DNA from: JBPOFY01 sp051252415
GTDB lineage: Bacteria > Verrucomicrobiota > Verrucomicrobiia > Opitutales > Coraliomargaritaceae
Direction of reading: 5' to 3'
DNA: 64,000 bases
Assembly: GCA_051252415.1 (NCBI GenBank)
Contig: JBPOGA010000017.1
Location: forward strand, 1 to 64,000
The notes under the pieces were generated by a model that was not told where the DNA came from, did no database searches, and worked only from the letters and a program-made list of their open reading frames with translations. Numbering within the stretch: position 1 is the stretch's first letter; the number at the start of each line of letters is the position of its first letter. Positions 45,976 to 55,439 of the stretch are shown piece by piece. Position numbers and translations under genes: made by a program.

Positions 45976-46527
45976 ATATAATTTTTTGGTATAAATTCTT
46001 AAATTATCACCTTCAATTTTAAGGGTATATTTGCGGCCGACACACGCGTGTGACATGTGTCTCGACCCAATGGGGTGAAACAAAATCAAAGCTTCGCCAT
46101 TTTAATCAGCAATCAAAAAATGGTTCATCGTCGATTAGCGAAAAGCGTATCGATGTCTAATTGTGTATTCATGGTTTGTTAGTGACAGTAGAAACCGTAG
46201 GGCTCGCGCTTGGAAACTGTCTCAAAATTGCGAATAGTATCCTATTGGAGCGTCGGGCTCCGTCCCGACATTGCGTCAGAGTCAACCTTACGACGGTTAG
46301 ATGTCCGGACGGAGCCGGACGCTCCCATTGATTGAATTTTGAGACCGTCTCCTTACGCGACGCTTCACTGACCTCAAGAACGACGCTGACGCCAGCATCG
46401 CGCAAGCGCGAGCCCTACGCTGCTACTCTATATATTGTCATCATTTAGAGTATAAACCGTCAGCGACAAAGGTCTAAGCATCCCTTTCCTGCCAAGTGAC
46501 GATGAATCAAAAAACATCTGCGGACTA
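45976..46527. other. Intergenic region holding a nested palindromic element
   Basis: 552 bp without a gene, upstream of the sulfatase. It contains the 224-bp element copy B (46196-46419) and a short imperfect palindrome near 46035-46055. A sulfatase promoter should lie in the left part but is not obvious. Confidence 0.6.
46196..46419. repeat. 224-bp nested palindromic element, copy B (core inverted)
   Basis: The outer ends CGTAGGGCTCGCGCTTG and its exact complement bound the element. The 141-bp core (46212-46352) is the reverse complement of the core in copy A (36851-36991), with a few differences. The asymmetric right flank (GACGCTTCACTGACCT ... GCCAGCATCGCGC) keeps the same orientation in both copies. 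Confidence 0.8.
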
Positions 46528-49383
46528 TCAATCAGTAACTTGAAAAAACACAGCCGGCTCACCACTAAGACTAGCTGGAACATCGAAGGTAGCGGGCGAT
46601 GTGACATCCGTGGCAGCTGGGACCGGCAACACTCCATTTTTGAGGTCATCATCATCACCAGCGACAACGTTAAACGGACCTGGGAAATTGGCATTCCATT
46701 CGAGCGTGACGGCATCACTGTTCAAGTCGTAGTCGATGCTTGAGACGGCCATTTCGGGGTTCAGCGGCGGGGGCAGACTGACACCTGGTTCAATCCATAC
46801 ATTACGGAAGCGCACGGCATTGTCGTGATCCTGCAACATAATCGGTCCGTCGGTGGGGCCTTCAGTAAATCCTGTCGCCGTGAAATTTGGAATTTCCACC
46901 GAGTCATGAATACGTGTGCCATTCCAGAACACTGTGACATAGGCATTCTCAGTCTTGCTGGCACCATCCCAACGCGGTGCGCGGAACCAGATATCGTAGG
47001 TCTGCCATGCATCGGCTGGCCAAGCTTCATTAGAGTCCGCATTCCTCACACTGTAGATGGCGCCACAATCGTTCTCACCGTCGAGCGTTCGGTCAAATGT
47101 ATCGAGAATTTGTATCTCATAGCGCCCCTGTAGGAAGACTCCGCTATTACCGCGGTCCTGCTCACCAGTTGCGTTGGTTGAGTTAGGGCGAAACTCTAGG
47201 TGAAGGCGGAAATCGTTGTAACTGCCCGTGGTGACGATATCGCCGCTACCGACATCCACTTCCAAGGAGCCGTCATCAACAATCGGCCATGAGACCGCGG
47301 AGCCGTCGCTGCGTTTCTCCCATTGACTGGTATCGCTGCCATCAAAAAGTATAGTCTTATCAGAAGTCGCCTTGGAGGATTTGCCAGCAGCCCACTCGAT
47401 GCCACCCAAAAGGTGCATACGGTATTGCGGCTCATCGAAGGTATCACTGCCGTGGCCCATCGCAGTATACCAACTACGACCACCATCGTATTCCTGATAC
47501 CAAGTGATCGGGTGCGAGCTGCCCATGGCACCACTCCCTGGACTATAGGTGGTTTCATCAATCGTTACTAGGACGGAGATGTTGGTATTTTCCGCAGGGT
47601 CACGGTCGAAATTATACCACTCATCCGTGCGTATCCATGTCGTCCCAAGAAACCCTGTAGATGGATGATTCAAATCACAGACACAGAGTTCGGCCTCTTG
47701 AATGCTGGGATGGTTCGCAAAGAAGGCACCTACCAGATTACCATACCATGACCAGTCACCTGTTCGGTGGGTGTCCGTCGCGGAATGAACACCGACATAG
47801 CCGCCTCCACTTTGAATATAACGTTCAAAGGCCGCCTTCTGATCTGTATTTAATACGATACCTGTCGTATTGAGCCAGATCACACAGGCATATTGCTCGA
47901 GGTTTTCATCTGTAAAAAGAGTGGCATCTTCAGTCGTATCTACTGTGAAGCCATTACTCGCGGCAATCTCCTGAATCGCGATGATTCCATCACTGATGCT
48001 GCCGTGTCGAAAACCTGCCGTCTTACTGAAAACGAGCACCTTGTATTCAGGTCCGCCTCCGGTTGTGAAGAGTGGTTTCACTTCGATATTGCGGTAAAAT
48101 ATTTCAGCACCCTCGACCTGAAAAGCGATTCTGCCTTCATCTTGAACAATAGTGCCATCATACTTGAAGTTTGTGCCACGGTTATTGACCTTACTGTTCA
48201 CGAGATGAATACCTTCATCCTCGGTCACAATCACCTCGGCCACATTCCATTCGGTCAATGAATCATAAGCGGCACTATGCAGCACGCTGCCCCCTGTCCC
48301 AATCACTGGCACGCCACCCTCTTGATACATATTCGTCCCCGAAGCCACGGTGCTATCACCAATGGATGAGCCCAAGAAGTAGAAGTCACCTGTATCGTTC
48401 TCCTGTACCTGACTTTCCACACTAGTCGGCCAAACGACGTCGTTCCCCACAAAGTGATAAAGCAATCCGCTATCACGTAAAGCTGTAGCACGAGGTGCAT
48501 ACTTTTTCGTGCCCCATTTGTATTCAAAACGTAGACGATAATTCCTGTAGTTCTCGTTGGTCGAAAAATAGCCGAATGGCTGATTACTACCATTCTCATC
48601 CAAGTCGAGTATGTGGATAAGCCCACCATTTACTTTGAGTATGTTGTTCGGGTCATTATTGACACCGAGGCCATTCAAATAGGAGTACCAATGGTCGAAA
48701 TTAACGCCATTGAAAATCGGGAAGTAGCCATCGGTTGAATATTCAGGCTCAGGCGGAGGAACAGGAATTGAAACACTGACATCCGTGAAGATAGCGGTGC
48801 TCAGATTGTTGCCGCTATGTGAAGTCACTGCAAGACCGACCACCACCGAATTACTCATGGAAATCGTCACGCTGCCGAGGGGATTCCATGAATTACCATC
48901 TGTGGAGTGGTATCCGGTAAAGTTATTGCCAATTCGATCCATACGGACCCAGACCGGAGCGCTACTACTCGTGCCATTGTTATTAGTGTTACTTCCAGTG
49001 CTAGTCCGTCTTTGAAATTGTACGCCATTCCCTGGAGTTAACACTGTCATTGCATGAGCCGAGTCTGCATTGACTGATTCTCGGATCATTACACCCGCTT
49101 TCGCCCAATCATTCGTGTCTGTTTGACTAGTAACTTGTGCGATGACTGATATATCGCCAGTAACAGCCTGCCAGACGAAGTGAAACTCATCACTATTGCC
49201 CCAAATATCGGAACCCGCTCCGTCAATGGTGAAGGTGCCTGCCGACTCGGATGCACTCCCAGCTAGCGCGGGTCCACCTACATCCTGAGATGTCCATGGA
49301 GAGGGAACCTGCGCTGACGCAGGCAAGGACCCCATTATTAAGACCGATATAAGGCGAGAATATATTTTTAGCGAATGGAGCAT
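46528..49383 (-). CDS. Four-part secreted protein: ConA-like, DUF1080, ThuA-like, DUF1080
   Basis: A 951-residue exported protein; ATG at 49383 (a TTG one codon earlier is less likely). Signal peptide to about residue 25. An N-terminal concanavalin-like domain (about 27-205; NDWAKAGVMIRESVN, NSVVVGLAVTSHSG) comes first, then DUF1080 (about 211-440; YFPIFNGVNFDHWYSYLNG, RDSGLLYHF). A ThuA/class-I amidotransferase-like domain follows (about 444-665; VLVFSKTAGFRHGSI, GGGYVGVHSATDTH, WYTAMGHGSDTF), then a second DUF1080 (about 674-870; GNSGVFLQGRYEIQILDT) and a C-terminal tail. DUF1080 proteins include 3-keto-glycoside hydrolases and glycan-binding jelly rolls. The fusion suggests processing of oxidised sugars, but this is not proven. 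It is located downstream of the heparinase-like lyase. Confidence 0.8.
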   Translation of the reverse strand: MLHSLKIYSRLISVLIMGSLPASAQVPSPWTSQDVGGPALAGSASESAGTFTIDGAGSDIWGNSDEFHFVWQAVTGDISVIAQVTSQTDTNDWAKAGVMIRESVNADSAHAMTVLTPGNGVQFQRRTSTGSNTNNNGTSSSAPVWVRMDRIGNNFTGYHSTDGNSWNPLGSVTISMSNSVVVGLAVTSHSGNNLSTAIFTDVSVSIPVPPPEPEYSTDGYFPIFNGVNFDHWYSYLNGLGVNNDPNNILKVNGGLIHILDLDENGSNQPFGYFSTNENYRNYRLRFEYKWGTKKYAPRATALRDSGLLYHFVGNDVVWPTSVESQVQENDTGDFYFLGSSIGDSTVASGTNMYQEGGVPVIGTGGSVLHSAAYDSLTEWNVAEVIVTEDEGIHLVNSKVNNRGTNFKYDGTIVQDEGRIAFQVEGAEIFYRNIEVKPLFTTGGGPEYKVLVFSKTAGFRHGSISDGIIAIQEIAASNGFTVDTTEDATLFTDENLEQYACVIWLNTTGIVLNTDQKAAFERYIQSGGGYVGVHSATDTHRTGDWSWYGNLVGAFFANHPSIQEAELCVCDLNHPSTGFLGTTWIRTDEWYNFDRDPAENTNISVLVTIDETTYSPGSGAMGSSHPITWYQEYDGGRSWYTAMGHGSDTFDEPQYRMHLLGGIEWAAGKSSKATSDKTILFDGSDTSQWEKRSDGSAVSWPIVDDGSLEVDVGSGDIVTTGSYNDFRLHLEFRPNSTNATGEQDRGNSGVFLQGRYEIQILDTFDRTLDGENDCGAIYSVRNADSNEAWPADAWQTYDIWFRAPRWDGASKTENAYVTVFWNGTRIHDSVEIPNFTATGFTEGPTDGPIMLQDHDNAVRFRNVWIEPGVSLPPPLNPEMAVSSIDYDLNSDAVTLEWNANFPGPFNVVAGDDDDLKNGVLPVPAATDVTSPATFDVPASLSGEPAVFFQVTD

Positions 49384-49513
49384 CAACGAAAGATGGATAA
49401 GGTTTTAAACGAAAGAGACACCGACTTCAGACGATTACTTATCGCAAATCGCTCCCATAAATCCAATGTTATTCGCAATAAAGCGGATAAAACTGACTCC
49501 AACGACTTCTCAC

Positions 49514-51904
49514 CTACATAGAAATCGTCAACTGATCCCCTTTTAATACGAGCGTCCGAGACCAGCCATCACCACTAATACGCCAGGTGTCATCGCCGAG
49601 TGCTTCAACAGTTTTCAGCTTTGAACCATCTTCCTGTATGAACGGCTCATAAACGGCAACAAAGGGTCGATTCCAAGCTTCGCCGTTTTGACGAACTACA
49701 AGTGTCGGTGTCAGGCGATCCCAATACTGCTCTGGATAATTATGGCGCGCACCGCGATTGGCAGGTGCATCCACGGTAAAGACTTGTCGACCGTCTTCAC
49801 CAAGCATCCAGACATCCATGGCTACGTTTTGCCCGACGATTTCGAGCGGGAAACGTGTGCGAACCATCTCACTGGTTTGTGCTGAAACTTCATTCGAGAA
49901 ATAATCGTATGCCTTCATGTTCCCCTCTTTAGTCGTCAGAAGTTTGCTAGGGTTGAGTTTCAAATCAGCCACTTGAACTTCGTCGGCCATGCCATGATAA
50001 AACCAGTCATGGTATTCATCCGAACTCTTTGACTTAAGCTTCGAGCGGAAAACGTCGAAATAAAATGCAGTGGTATCATCAATACGAATGAGCGCCAGAG
50101 TTCTCTGCTGCAGTGCTGCAGGCTTTTTATATTCAAAGGTGGAAGTTAAATAAGTCATTCCATCAGCCGCCATGGGCTCACCAAACGCTGGCTCAACTTT
50201 CGCGATTCCGAGCTGAACCTGCCCCTTTCCATTATTCGAATAACTGGAAACTCCATTAACGACTACAGTATTATGTGCAGGCGCTTTTTTGTAGTAATCA
50301 TTGTGATCAGGCTGCCAATAGCTCGACCCACGGCCCGAATCAAAGCCGAGAATATGCCCGGTGCCATAGAGCTCGATCGCCAATCCATTGGAGTGCATAT
50401 GCCCACCGTTGGTGCCGAAGACTGCAGCGCCGAGGGCGTAACGCGGATCATCGGTAGACGGCATATTACGTAACATCACGATATCAATCGGTTTCGCATA
50501 ATAGGTCGGCGTCAGTTGTAAGCCTTCGCCTTCAGTTTTTGGTAATTCCGCAACATATCCAGTCAGCGCGAGCAATACATCATCTTCACCACGCACATAG
50601 TGGCCAGATGCGACCTCCTTATGCAGTGCGATCGACAAAGTAGCCGCCAACTCGTCATTGCCACTTTCCACAGCATGCACGAGCAAGAGTTCAGCTGCAC
50701 GAGAATCTAAACGTGTATAACTTGTATCACCCACACCGGTCGACGCACCATTCGGATACAACTGCTTCAACTGATTGATCACAGCTCTTGTAAGTACCGG
50801 ATGATTGATGGCTTTTTGCCCACTCGGTGTCACCGAAAGCATAGAAGCGAGTTGCACAATATTTGCAGTCGTATCGAAAGCATATCCCGCCGCCTCAGGC
50901 CAAACAGCGGTCTCTTTATCATAGCCGTTCTCAATAACTGGAATAATCCCCCACTGCTGCGGCAAATCTGCATGCAAAACAATGTCGATGTAGTATTCGC
51001 GACCCTTTTTATCCTCATAGGCGTCATTGCTCTGTAGAGACAAACCACCATAGGCAATCTCGCGAGCCTGATGCAGGTTCCAGTTTCCCGTGCGGCCACC
51101 ACCAGCAATGATGCGATCAATTACCGTTTTGATTCCAGACTCAATGACTGCCGGTTGCATCTCAGGATTTTCGACAATGTAATCATGCAAAAAGTCATAA
51201 GCGACTGCGATCTCGTTGATCAAACTATCATGAATGACTTCGTAACTAAATGTGCCAATGATACGGTGTGGCCCGTCTGAACCGTCTAAAATAGCCGGTG
51301 GCTTCACATAGGACAGCCCGTGCATAAATTGCCACAGCACAGGTGCTGCGAATTCAGCATACTTTTCGTCTCCAGTGACCCAATAGACAAATGCCGCCTC
51401 GGCGACTAGCCGCATGATCTCTTTGTTGATGCGCTCAATCACGTGACCAGTAATCGACGGATCCACCCACTCTTCTTGATCCGTTGTCGTATTGATCAAC
51501 ATGATCTGGCCATCTTTGTCATTAAAGGGGCGAAGCTCATCCAAAGGTTGACGCTTATAGTCCGTTTTCCAATCGCGGGCACCAGCGAAACGTGGCGTCG
51601 GCACAGGCGCTCGGCCCCGGCCTCCGATCGTGCGCGAGCCCTTCGTCACTGCTTGCACGTAATTGGTATCCCAATTCATTGCCAGACGGGATGACAGCCA
51701 ATCCGGCTCAGCCTCAGTCTTGGCAACGTATTTGTCGACACGCTCTTGCATGGTATCGAAAGCGCTCTTCGCCCAATCGACTGACTGAACTTTCGTCTGC
51801 ACCGCTTCATGCTGTTCTGCACTCACCAACACCTGCGGGCGTTCGGCATAACTAATTACCTGAAAAAAGCAGGTTGCGGCTAAAATAAGTTTCTTTGAAT
51901 TCAT
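49514..51904 (-). CDS. Heparinase II/III-like polysaccharide lyase
   Basis: A 796-residue secreted protein, signal peptide to about residue 20. Helical toroid first (about 30-440), then an antiparallel beta-sandwich with the heparinase II/III-like pattern. NWNLHQAREIAYG (Asn274, Asn276, His278) and WPEAAGYAF (Glu337, Tyr341) line the toroid cleft. FGTNGGHMHSNGLAIELYG (His502, His504) and APAHNTVVVNG occur in the sandwich. These are typical of alginate/heparin-lyase-like toroid enzymes (PL12/15/17/21/39 type) that cleave uronic-acid-containing polymers by beta-elimination; the exact PL family is not assigned. It starts a minus-strand block with the DUF1080/ThuA protein 130 bp downstream. Confidence 0.85.
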   Translation of the reverse strand: MNSKKLILAATCFFQVISYAERPQVLVSAEQHEAVQTKVQSVDWAKSAFDTMQERVDKYVAKTEAEPDWLSSRLAMNWDTNYVQAVTKGSRTIGGRGRAPVPTPRFAGARDWKTDYKRQPLDELRPFNDKDGQIMLINTTTDQEEWVDPSITGHVIERINKEIMRLVAEAAFVYWVTGDEKYAEFAAPVLWQFMHGLSYVKPPAILDGSDGPHRIIGTFSYEVIHDSLINEIAVAYDFLHDYIVENPEMQPAVIESGIKTVIDRIIAGGGRTGNWNLHQAREIAYGGLSLQSNDAYEDKKGREYYIDIVLHADLPQQWGIIPVIENGYDKETAVWPEAAGYAFDTTANIVQLASMLSVTPSGQKAINHPVLTRAVINQLKQLYPNGASTGVGDTSYTRLDSRAAELLLVHAVESGNDELAATLSIALHKEVASGHYVRGEDDVLLALTGYVAELPKTEGEGLQLTPTYYAKPIDIVMLRNMPSTDDPRYALGAAVFGTNGGHMHSNGLAIELYGTGHILGFDSGRGSSYWQPDHNDYYKKAPAHNTVVVNGVSSYSNNGKGQVQLGIAKVEPAFGEPMAADGMTYLTSTFEYKKPAALQQRTLALIRIDDTTAFYFDVFRSKLKSKSSDEYHDWFYHGMADEVQVADLKLNPSKLLTTKEGNMKAYDYFSNEVSAQTSEMVRTRFPLEIVGQNVAMDVWMLGEDGRQVFTVDAPANRGARHNYPEQYWDRLTPTLVVRQNGEAWNRPFVAVYEPFIQEDGSKLKTVEALGDDTWRISGDGWSRTLVLKGDQLTISM

Positions 51905-52021
51905 AATTCTAATGGTAGAGAGTAAAATTGATCGTTCTTAATCTCATAATCGACCTGTAATCGTCTAACTTGTTTCCGGTCGACTATGGCAAAGTCCCCT
52001 CACAGTGCACGACTTAAGGCC

Positions 52022-53071
52022 TTAGCGTGCCTTCCTCCTAATGTTCAAAATAAATAAACAAAAGGCACCCAACATAAACGAACAGCTCAACGGTTCCGGA
52101 ATAGAGACATAATCACCATAAGTCGCGAGCAAGCGGCCATTTGGCCCAGAGTTATCGACATTAAACGACCAATCGCCATTAGCGATTGTCGCAGCAGAGA
52201 GCACTAAGCCTTCGTCATCAATTTTAGCATTCTCAATTTCCAGAAGTGTCCATGTCCCAGTAAGCGGCTCTGTCTCGTAAAAACCTAGATCTAGTTCTGC
52301 TCCTTCCAGGAATCTCGCAAATTGCGCCTGTGAATCTCCGCTGGTAATTTGAATCGGTGTCACACCATAAGGGCCGATACCGATACTTAATGTGCCTCTC
52401 TGATACCAAAATCCATGATCAGAGGCTTTATGATCACCAATAGCGATACGTGAGATACGTGAACCAAGGACCTTGAAACTCGCGTTTGAATCGATCTCAA
52501 CACCTCCGCGGGTGACCAATGAGCCCCCCGAAATATTAAACTCAGCGACCGCTCCTCTGGAACCTAAAGAAATCGAAGCACCATCAGGTGCCCCGATCAA
52601 AGTTCTACCACCACGATAGACCGTCAACGAGCCTCCTGAGAGATTATATATACCAGATGCCTTCCTATCGCCAAGTCGCAGGAGGTGACCTATTTCCATC
52701 GTCCCACCAGACTGATTGAACGTCGAAGTCCCCGTCCCTAAGGTGCCTATTGAGGTGCGAACAATAGCACCCGAACGACTATGATCGAACTCACCACCGG
52801 TCATATTCAGAGTCGAGCCATTATCCAGACTCAATAAATCTATTACCTGCTTTCCAGTTCTGCGATCAAATGTAACGGTGCCCCCGTCAGCAATCTCCAA
52901 AGCCATCGTTTTTTCACCAGTCGAGAACGGCAGGACATCTGTAGACCAATTTTCCGCGGTCTCGTATTTTGTATTATTACCACCACTATCCCAAGAAAAG
53001 TTCTGAGCAGAGCTATTCAGGCAAGTGAGGATAAAAAGCGTGGAGATAGTCGCATGTAGTCTAAAAGGCAT
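52022..53071 (-). CDS. PEP-CTERM beta-helix protein, tandem paralog 1
   Basis: A 349-residue secreted protein: signal peptide (about 1-22, SSAQ), then a beta-helical region with short repeated coils (NGSTLNMTGGEFDHS, GTSTFNQSGGTMEIGHLLRLG, SGIYNLSGGSLTVYRGG, AEFNISGGSLVTRGG). It ends with a PEP-CTERM tail (IPEPLSCSFMLGAFCLFIL, then RRKAR). Very similar to the next protein upstream (53105-54154), with the same domain order and most motifs, so the two arose by tandem duplication. Probably a surface protein; no enzyme motif. The 33-bp spacing suggests co-transcription from the copy upstream. Confidence 0.88.
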   Translation of the reverse strand: MPFRLHATISTLFILTCLNSSAQNFSWDSGGNNTKYETAENWSTDVLPFSTGEKTMALEIADGGTVTFDRRTGKQVIDLLSLDNGSTLNMTGGEFDHSRSGAIVRTSIGTLGTGTSTFNQSGGTMEIGHLLRLGDRKASGIYNLSGGSLTVYRGGRTLIGAPDGASISLGSRGAVAEFNISGGSLVTRGGVEIDSNASFKVLGSRISRIAIGDHKASDHGFWYQRGTLSIGIGPYGVTPIQITSGDSQAQFARFLEGAELDLGFYETEPLTGTWTLLEIENAKIDDEGLVLSAATIANGDWSFNVDNSGPNGRLLATYGDYVSIPEPLSCSFMLGAFCLFILNIRRKAR

Positions 53072-53104
53072 AGTTAATTTGATTATCGAGGTTCACAGTT
53101 CACC

Positions 53105-54154
53105 TTAACGACGCCGACGAGCTAATGCAATCAGACTAAGGCTGCCCAAAATCATAGAAAAAGACATCGATTCAGGGATGGATGCATAGCCGCCATAAGT
53201 CGCTGTCAGACGGCCATTTGAACCTGAGTTATCGACATTAAACGACCAATCTCCATCAGCTATTGTCGCAGCAGAGAGCACCAAGCCTTCGTCATTAATA
53301 TTAGCATTCTCGAGCTCCAGTAGTGTCCAAGTCCCATGAACAGGCTTAGTTTGGTAAAAACCTAGATCTAGTTCAGCTCCTTCCAGAAATTTAGCAAATT
53401 GCGCTTGTGAGTCTCCAGCGGCGACCTTAATCGGGGTCACTCCTTGGGATCCAATGCCAAAACTTAATGTGCCTCTTTGATACCAAAATCCATGGTCAGC
53501 GGCTTTGTGATCACCAAGCGCGATGTTTGAGGCATCTGAACCCATAACCTTGAAACTCGCGTTTGAATCCATTTCAACACCTCCACGAGTGACCAACGAG
53601 CCCCCTGATATATTAAACGAAGCGACCGCTCCTCCACCACCTAAAGAGATCGAAGCACCATCCGGTGCGCCGATCAAACTACGACCACCACGATAGATAG
53701 TCAATGAACCTCCAGAGAGGTTGTATATACCAGACGTCTTCTTCTGACCAAGCCGCAACATGTGGCCGATCGACATACTGCCTCCGGACTGATTGACCGT
53801 CGCAGTCCCCCCACCTGCGATACCAACGGAGGTGCGAGTATGGCTACCCGGACGGCTATGATCGAACTCGCCACCTGTCATATTCAGAGTCGAGCCGCTA
53901 TTCAGGTTAAACAAGTCGATAACCTGCCTTCCAGTTTTACGGTCAAACGTAACCGTGCCCCCGTCAGCAACCTCCACAAACATCGTTTTTTCACCAGTCG
54001 AAAACGGCACGGCATCTGTTGTCCAATTTTCAGCGGTTTCGTATTTCGTATTACTGCCACCACTATCCCAAAAAAAGTCTTGAGCAGACGCACTGACTCC
54101 GGCGAGGAAGAAAGCAGTCGTGAATAATACAGTATTGGGGGGAAAAGTATTCAT
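53105..54154 (-). CDS. PEP-CTERM beta-helix protein, tandem paralog 2
   Basis: A 349-residue secreted protein. The ATG at 54154 was preferred over one 27 bp upstream because it begins the signal peptide (MNTFPPNTVLFTTAFFLAGV, SASAQ). The mature part repeats the coils seen in its neighbour (GSTLNMTGGEFDHSRPG, GTATVNQSGGSMSIGHMLRLG, ASFNISGGSLVTRGG). The PEP-CTERM tail is shorter and ends directly in RRRR (IPESMSFSMILGSLSLIALA). It is the first gene of the pair. It probably contributes to an exosortase-sorted extracellular layer; no substrate is known. Confidence 0.88.
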   Translation of the reverse strand: MNTFPPNTVLFTTAFFLAGVSASAQDFFWDSGGSNTKYETAENWTTDAVPFSTGEKTMFVEVADGGTVTFDRKTGRQVIDLFNLNSGSTLNMTGGEFDHSRPGSHTRTSVGIAGGGTATVNQSGGSMSIGHMLRLGQKKTSGIYNLSGGSLTIYRGGRSLIGAPDGASISLGGGGAVASFNISGGSLVTRGGVEMDSNASFKVMGSDASNIALGDHKAADHGFWYQRGTLSFGIGSQGVTPIKVAAGDSQAQFAKFLEGAELDLGFYQTKPVHGTWTLLELENANINDEGLVLSAATIADGDWSFNVDNSGSNGRLTATYGGYASIPESMSFSMILGSLSLIALARRRR

Positions 54155-54385
54155 TCTATGTTTGGTAAAATAACGAACCAAACCACGATAGTAAGGTCAA
54201 TATGAAAGGGGTAGTTTGCACCGTTTTTACGAATAACGCCTAGCGCAGTCAGTTCGGTTTAAAAGCACCTCACCGCACAGGCGGGCTGTCTGGGCTTGCC
54301 CAAGAGAGTGGTTCCTTAAAACATGTATTATTTACCACTCTAAAAATGCGATCACGCATCCTTGATCAAAAGTCCCCTCCCAGTC

Positions 54386-55258
54386 ATGAAAAAACAAAAG
54401 TTAAACTTCTCCATAGCTAAAGCCACTGTGCTCGCCCTGGCCAGCGCTTGCGCTACACATCTCTACGCTGGCTCGAATAATTCCGAGTGGACAGACTTAC
54501 TCGATGCCGAGCTTTCGCACTGGGAGACTTGGACCGCGGTCCCACACGAGTCTATCAAAGAGTTTCCCGAAGGCTATACGCTCGGAGACAACCCCAAGAA
54601 GGCACCTGCGATCGGTTTGAGTGATCCATATAATATCTATACAACCGAACAGAACGCTGAAGGCGACTTGATACTTAAAGTTTCTGGAAAAGTCTATGGC
54701 GGACTGACCTCGAAGGCCACCTATTCAAAATACCACCTGAGCCTACAAGTTAAATGGGGCGAAAAAAAGTGGCCACCCCGTGAAAATAAAAAGCGCGACA
54801 GCGGCATACTCTATCACTGCACCGGTCCGCATGGAGCATTGTGGAAGATATGGAAACGGAGTAGTGAATTACAAATCATGGAAGGCGATTTTGGTGACCT
54901 GTTTCTATTAGGTGGCCCGACCGCTATGGTCACGATGGGGGAAGATCTCGTATGGAATCCAGCCCTCGAAGCTGTCGAGCGTAAAGGTGACGTCGCACGA
55001 GGTATCAGATCTGTGGATACCGAGAGCCCTCACGGCGAATGGACTCAAATCGATTTATATGTCCTCGGAGATTCTGCAATTCACGTAATCAACGGAACTG
55101 TAGTGATGGCTATTTCTGACATGAAAATCAAAGGCGAACCTCTCATCGCTGGCGAACTTCAGATCCAATCCGAAGGCGCAGAATGTTACTATAAAGACAT
55201 CCGCATACGACCAATTGATGCCTTCCCCGAATCGATTGCGAAACAATGCAACAAATAG
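54386..55258 (+). CDS. Secreted DUF1080 protein
   Basis: A 290-residue exported protein from the ATG at 54386, chosen because it starts the signal peptide (MKKQKLNFSIAK ... LYAG). The body is one DUF1080/3-keto-disaccharide-hydrolase-like jelly roll. It shows TDLLDAELSHWETWTAV at the start, YSKYHLSLQVKWGEKKWPP, KRDSGILYHCTG, SSELQIMEGDFGDLF and EGAECYYKDIRIRPI at the end. In the family this fold hydrolyses 3-keto-glycosides or binds glycans; the function here is unconfirmed. It resembles the first DUF1080 unit of the 951-residue fusion protein. It heads a plus-strand run ending at 60902, after a 231-bp gap from the PEP-CTERM pair. Confidence 0.82.
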   Translation: MKKQKLNFSIAKATVLALASACATHLYAGSNNSEWTDLLDAELSHWETWTAVPHESIKEFPEGYTLGDNPKKAPAIGLSDPYNIYTTEQNAEGDLILKVSGKVYGGLTSKATYSKYHLSLQVKWGEKKWPPRENKKRDSGILYHCTGPHGALWKIWKRSSELQIMEGDFGDLFLLGGPTAMVTMGEDLVWNPALEAVERKGDVARGIRSVDTESPHGEWTQIDLYVLGDSAIHVINGTVVMAISDMKIKGEPLIAGELQIQSEGAECYYKDIRIRPIDAFPESIAKQCNK

Positions 55259-55439
55259 AACTGACTCCATGATTAAAGCACTGGCGTGTAGGCAATAGTA
55301 AACGCGCCAGACCTTTACAAGGACACAGCCCACATTTCCTGAACCAGCACAGGTCATTTTAGAAAAAATATTATTGGCTGTCGACAGATGCTGTCGTTAA
55401 ATTGCATCCTCCCCCCTCAAATTTCGCCCCCCACGAACA

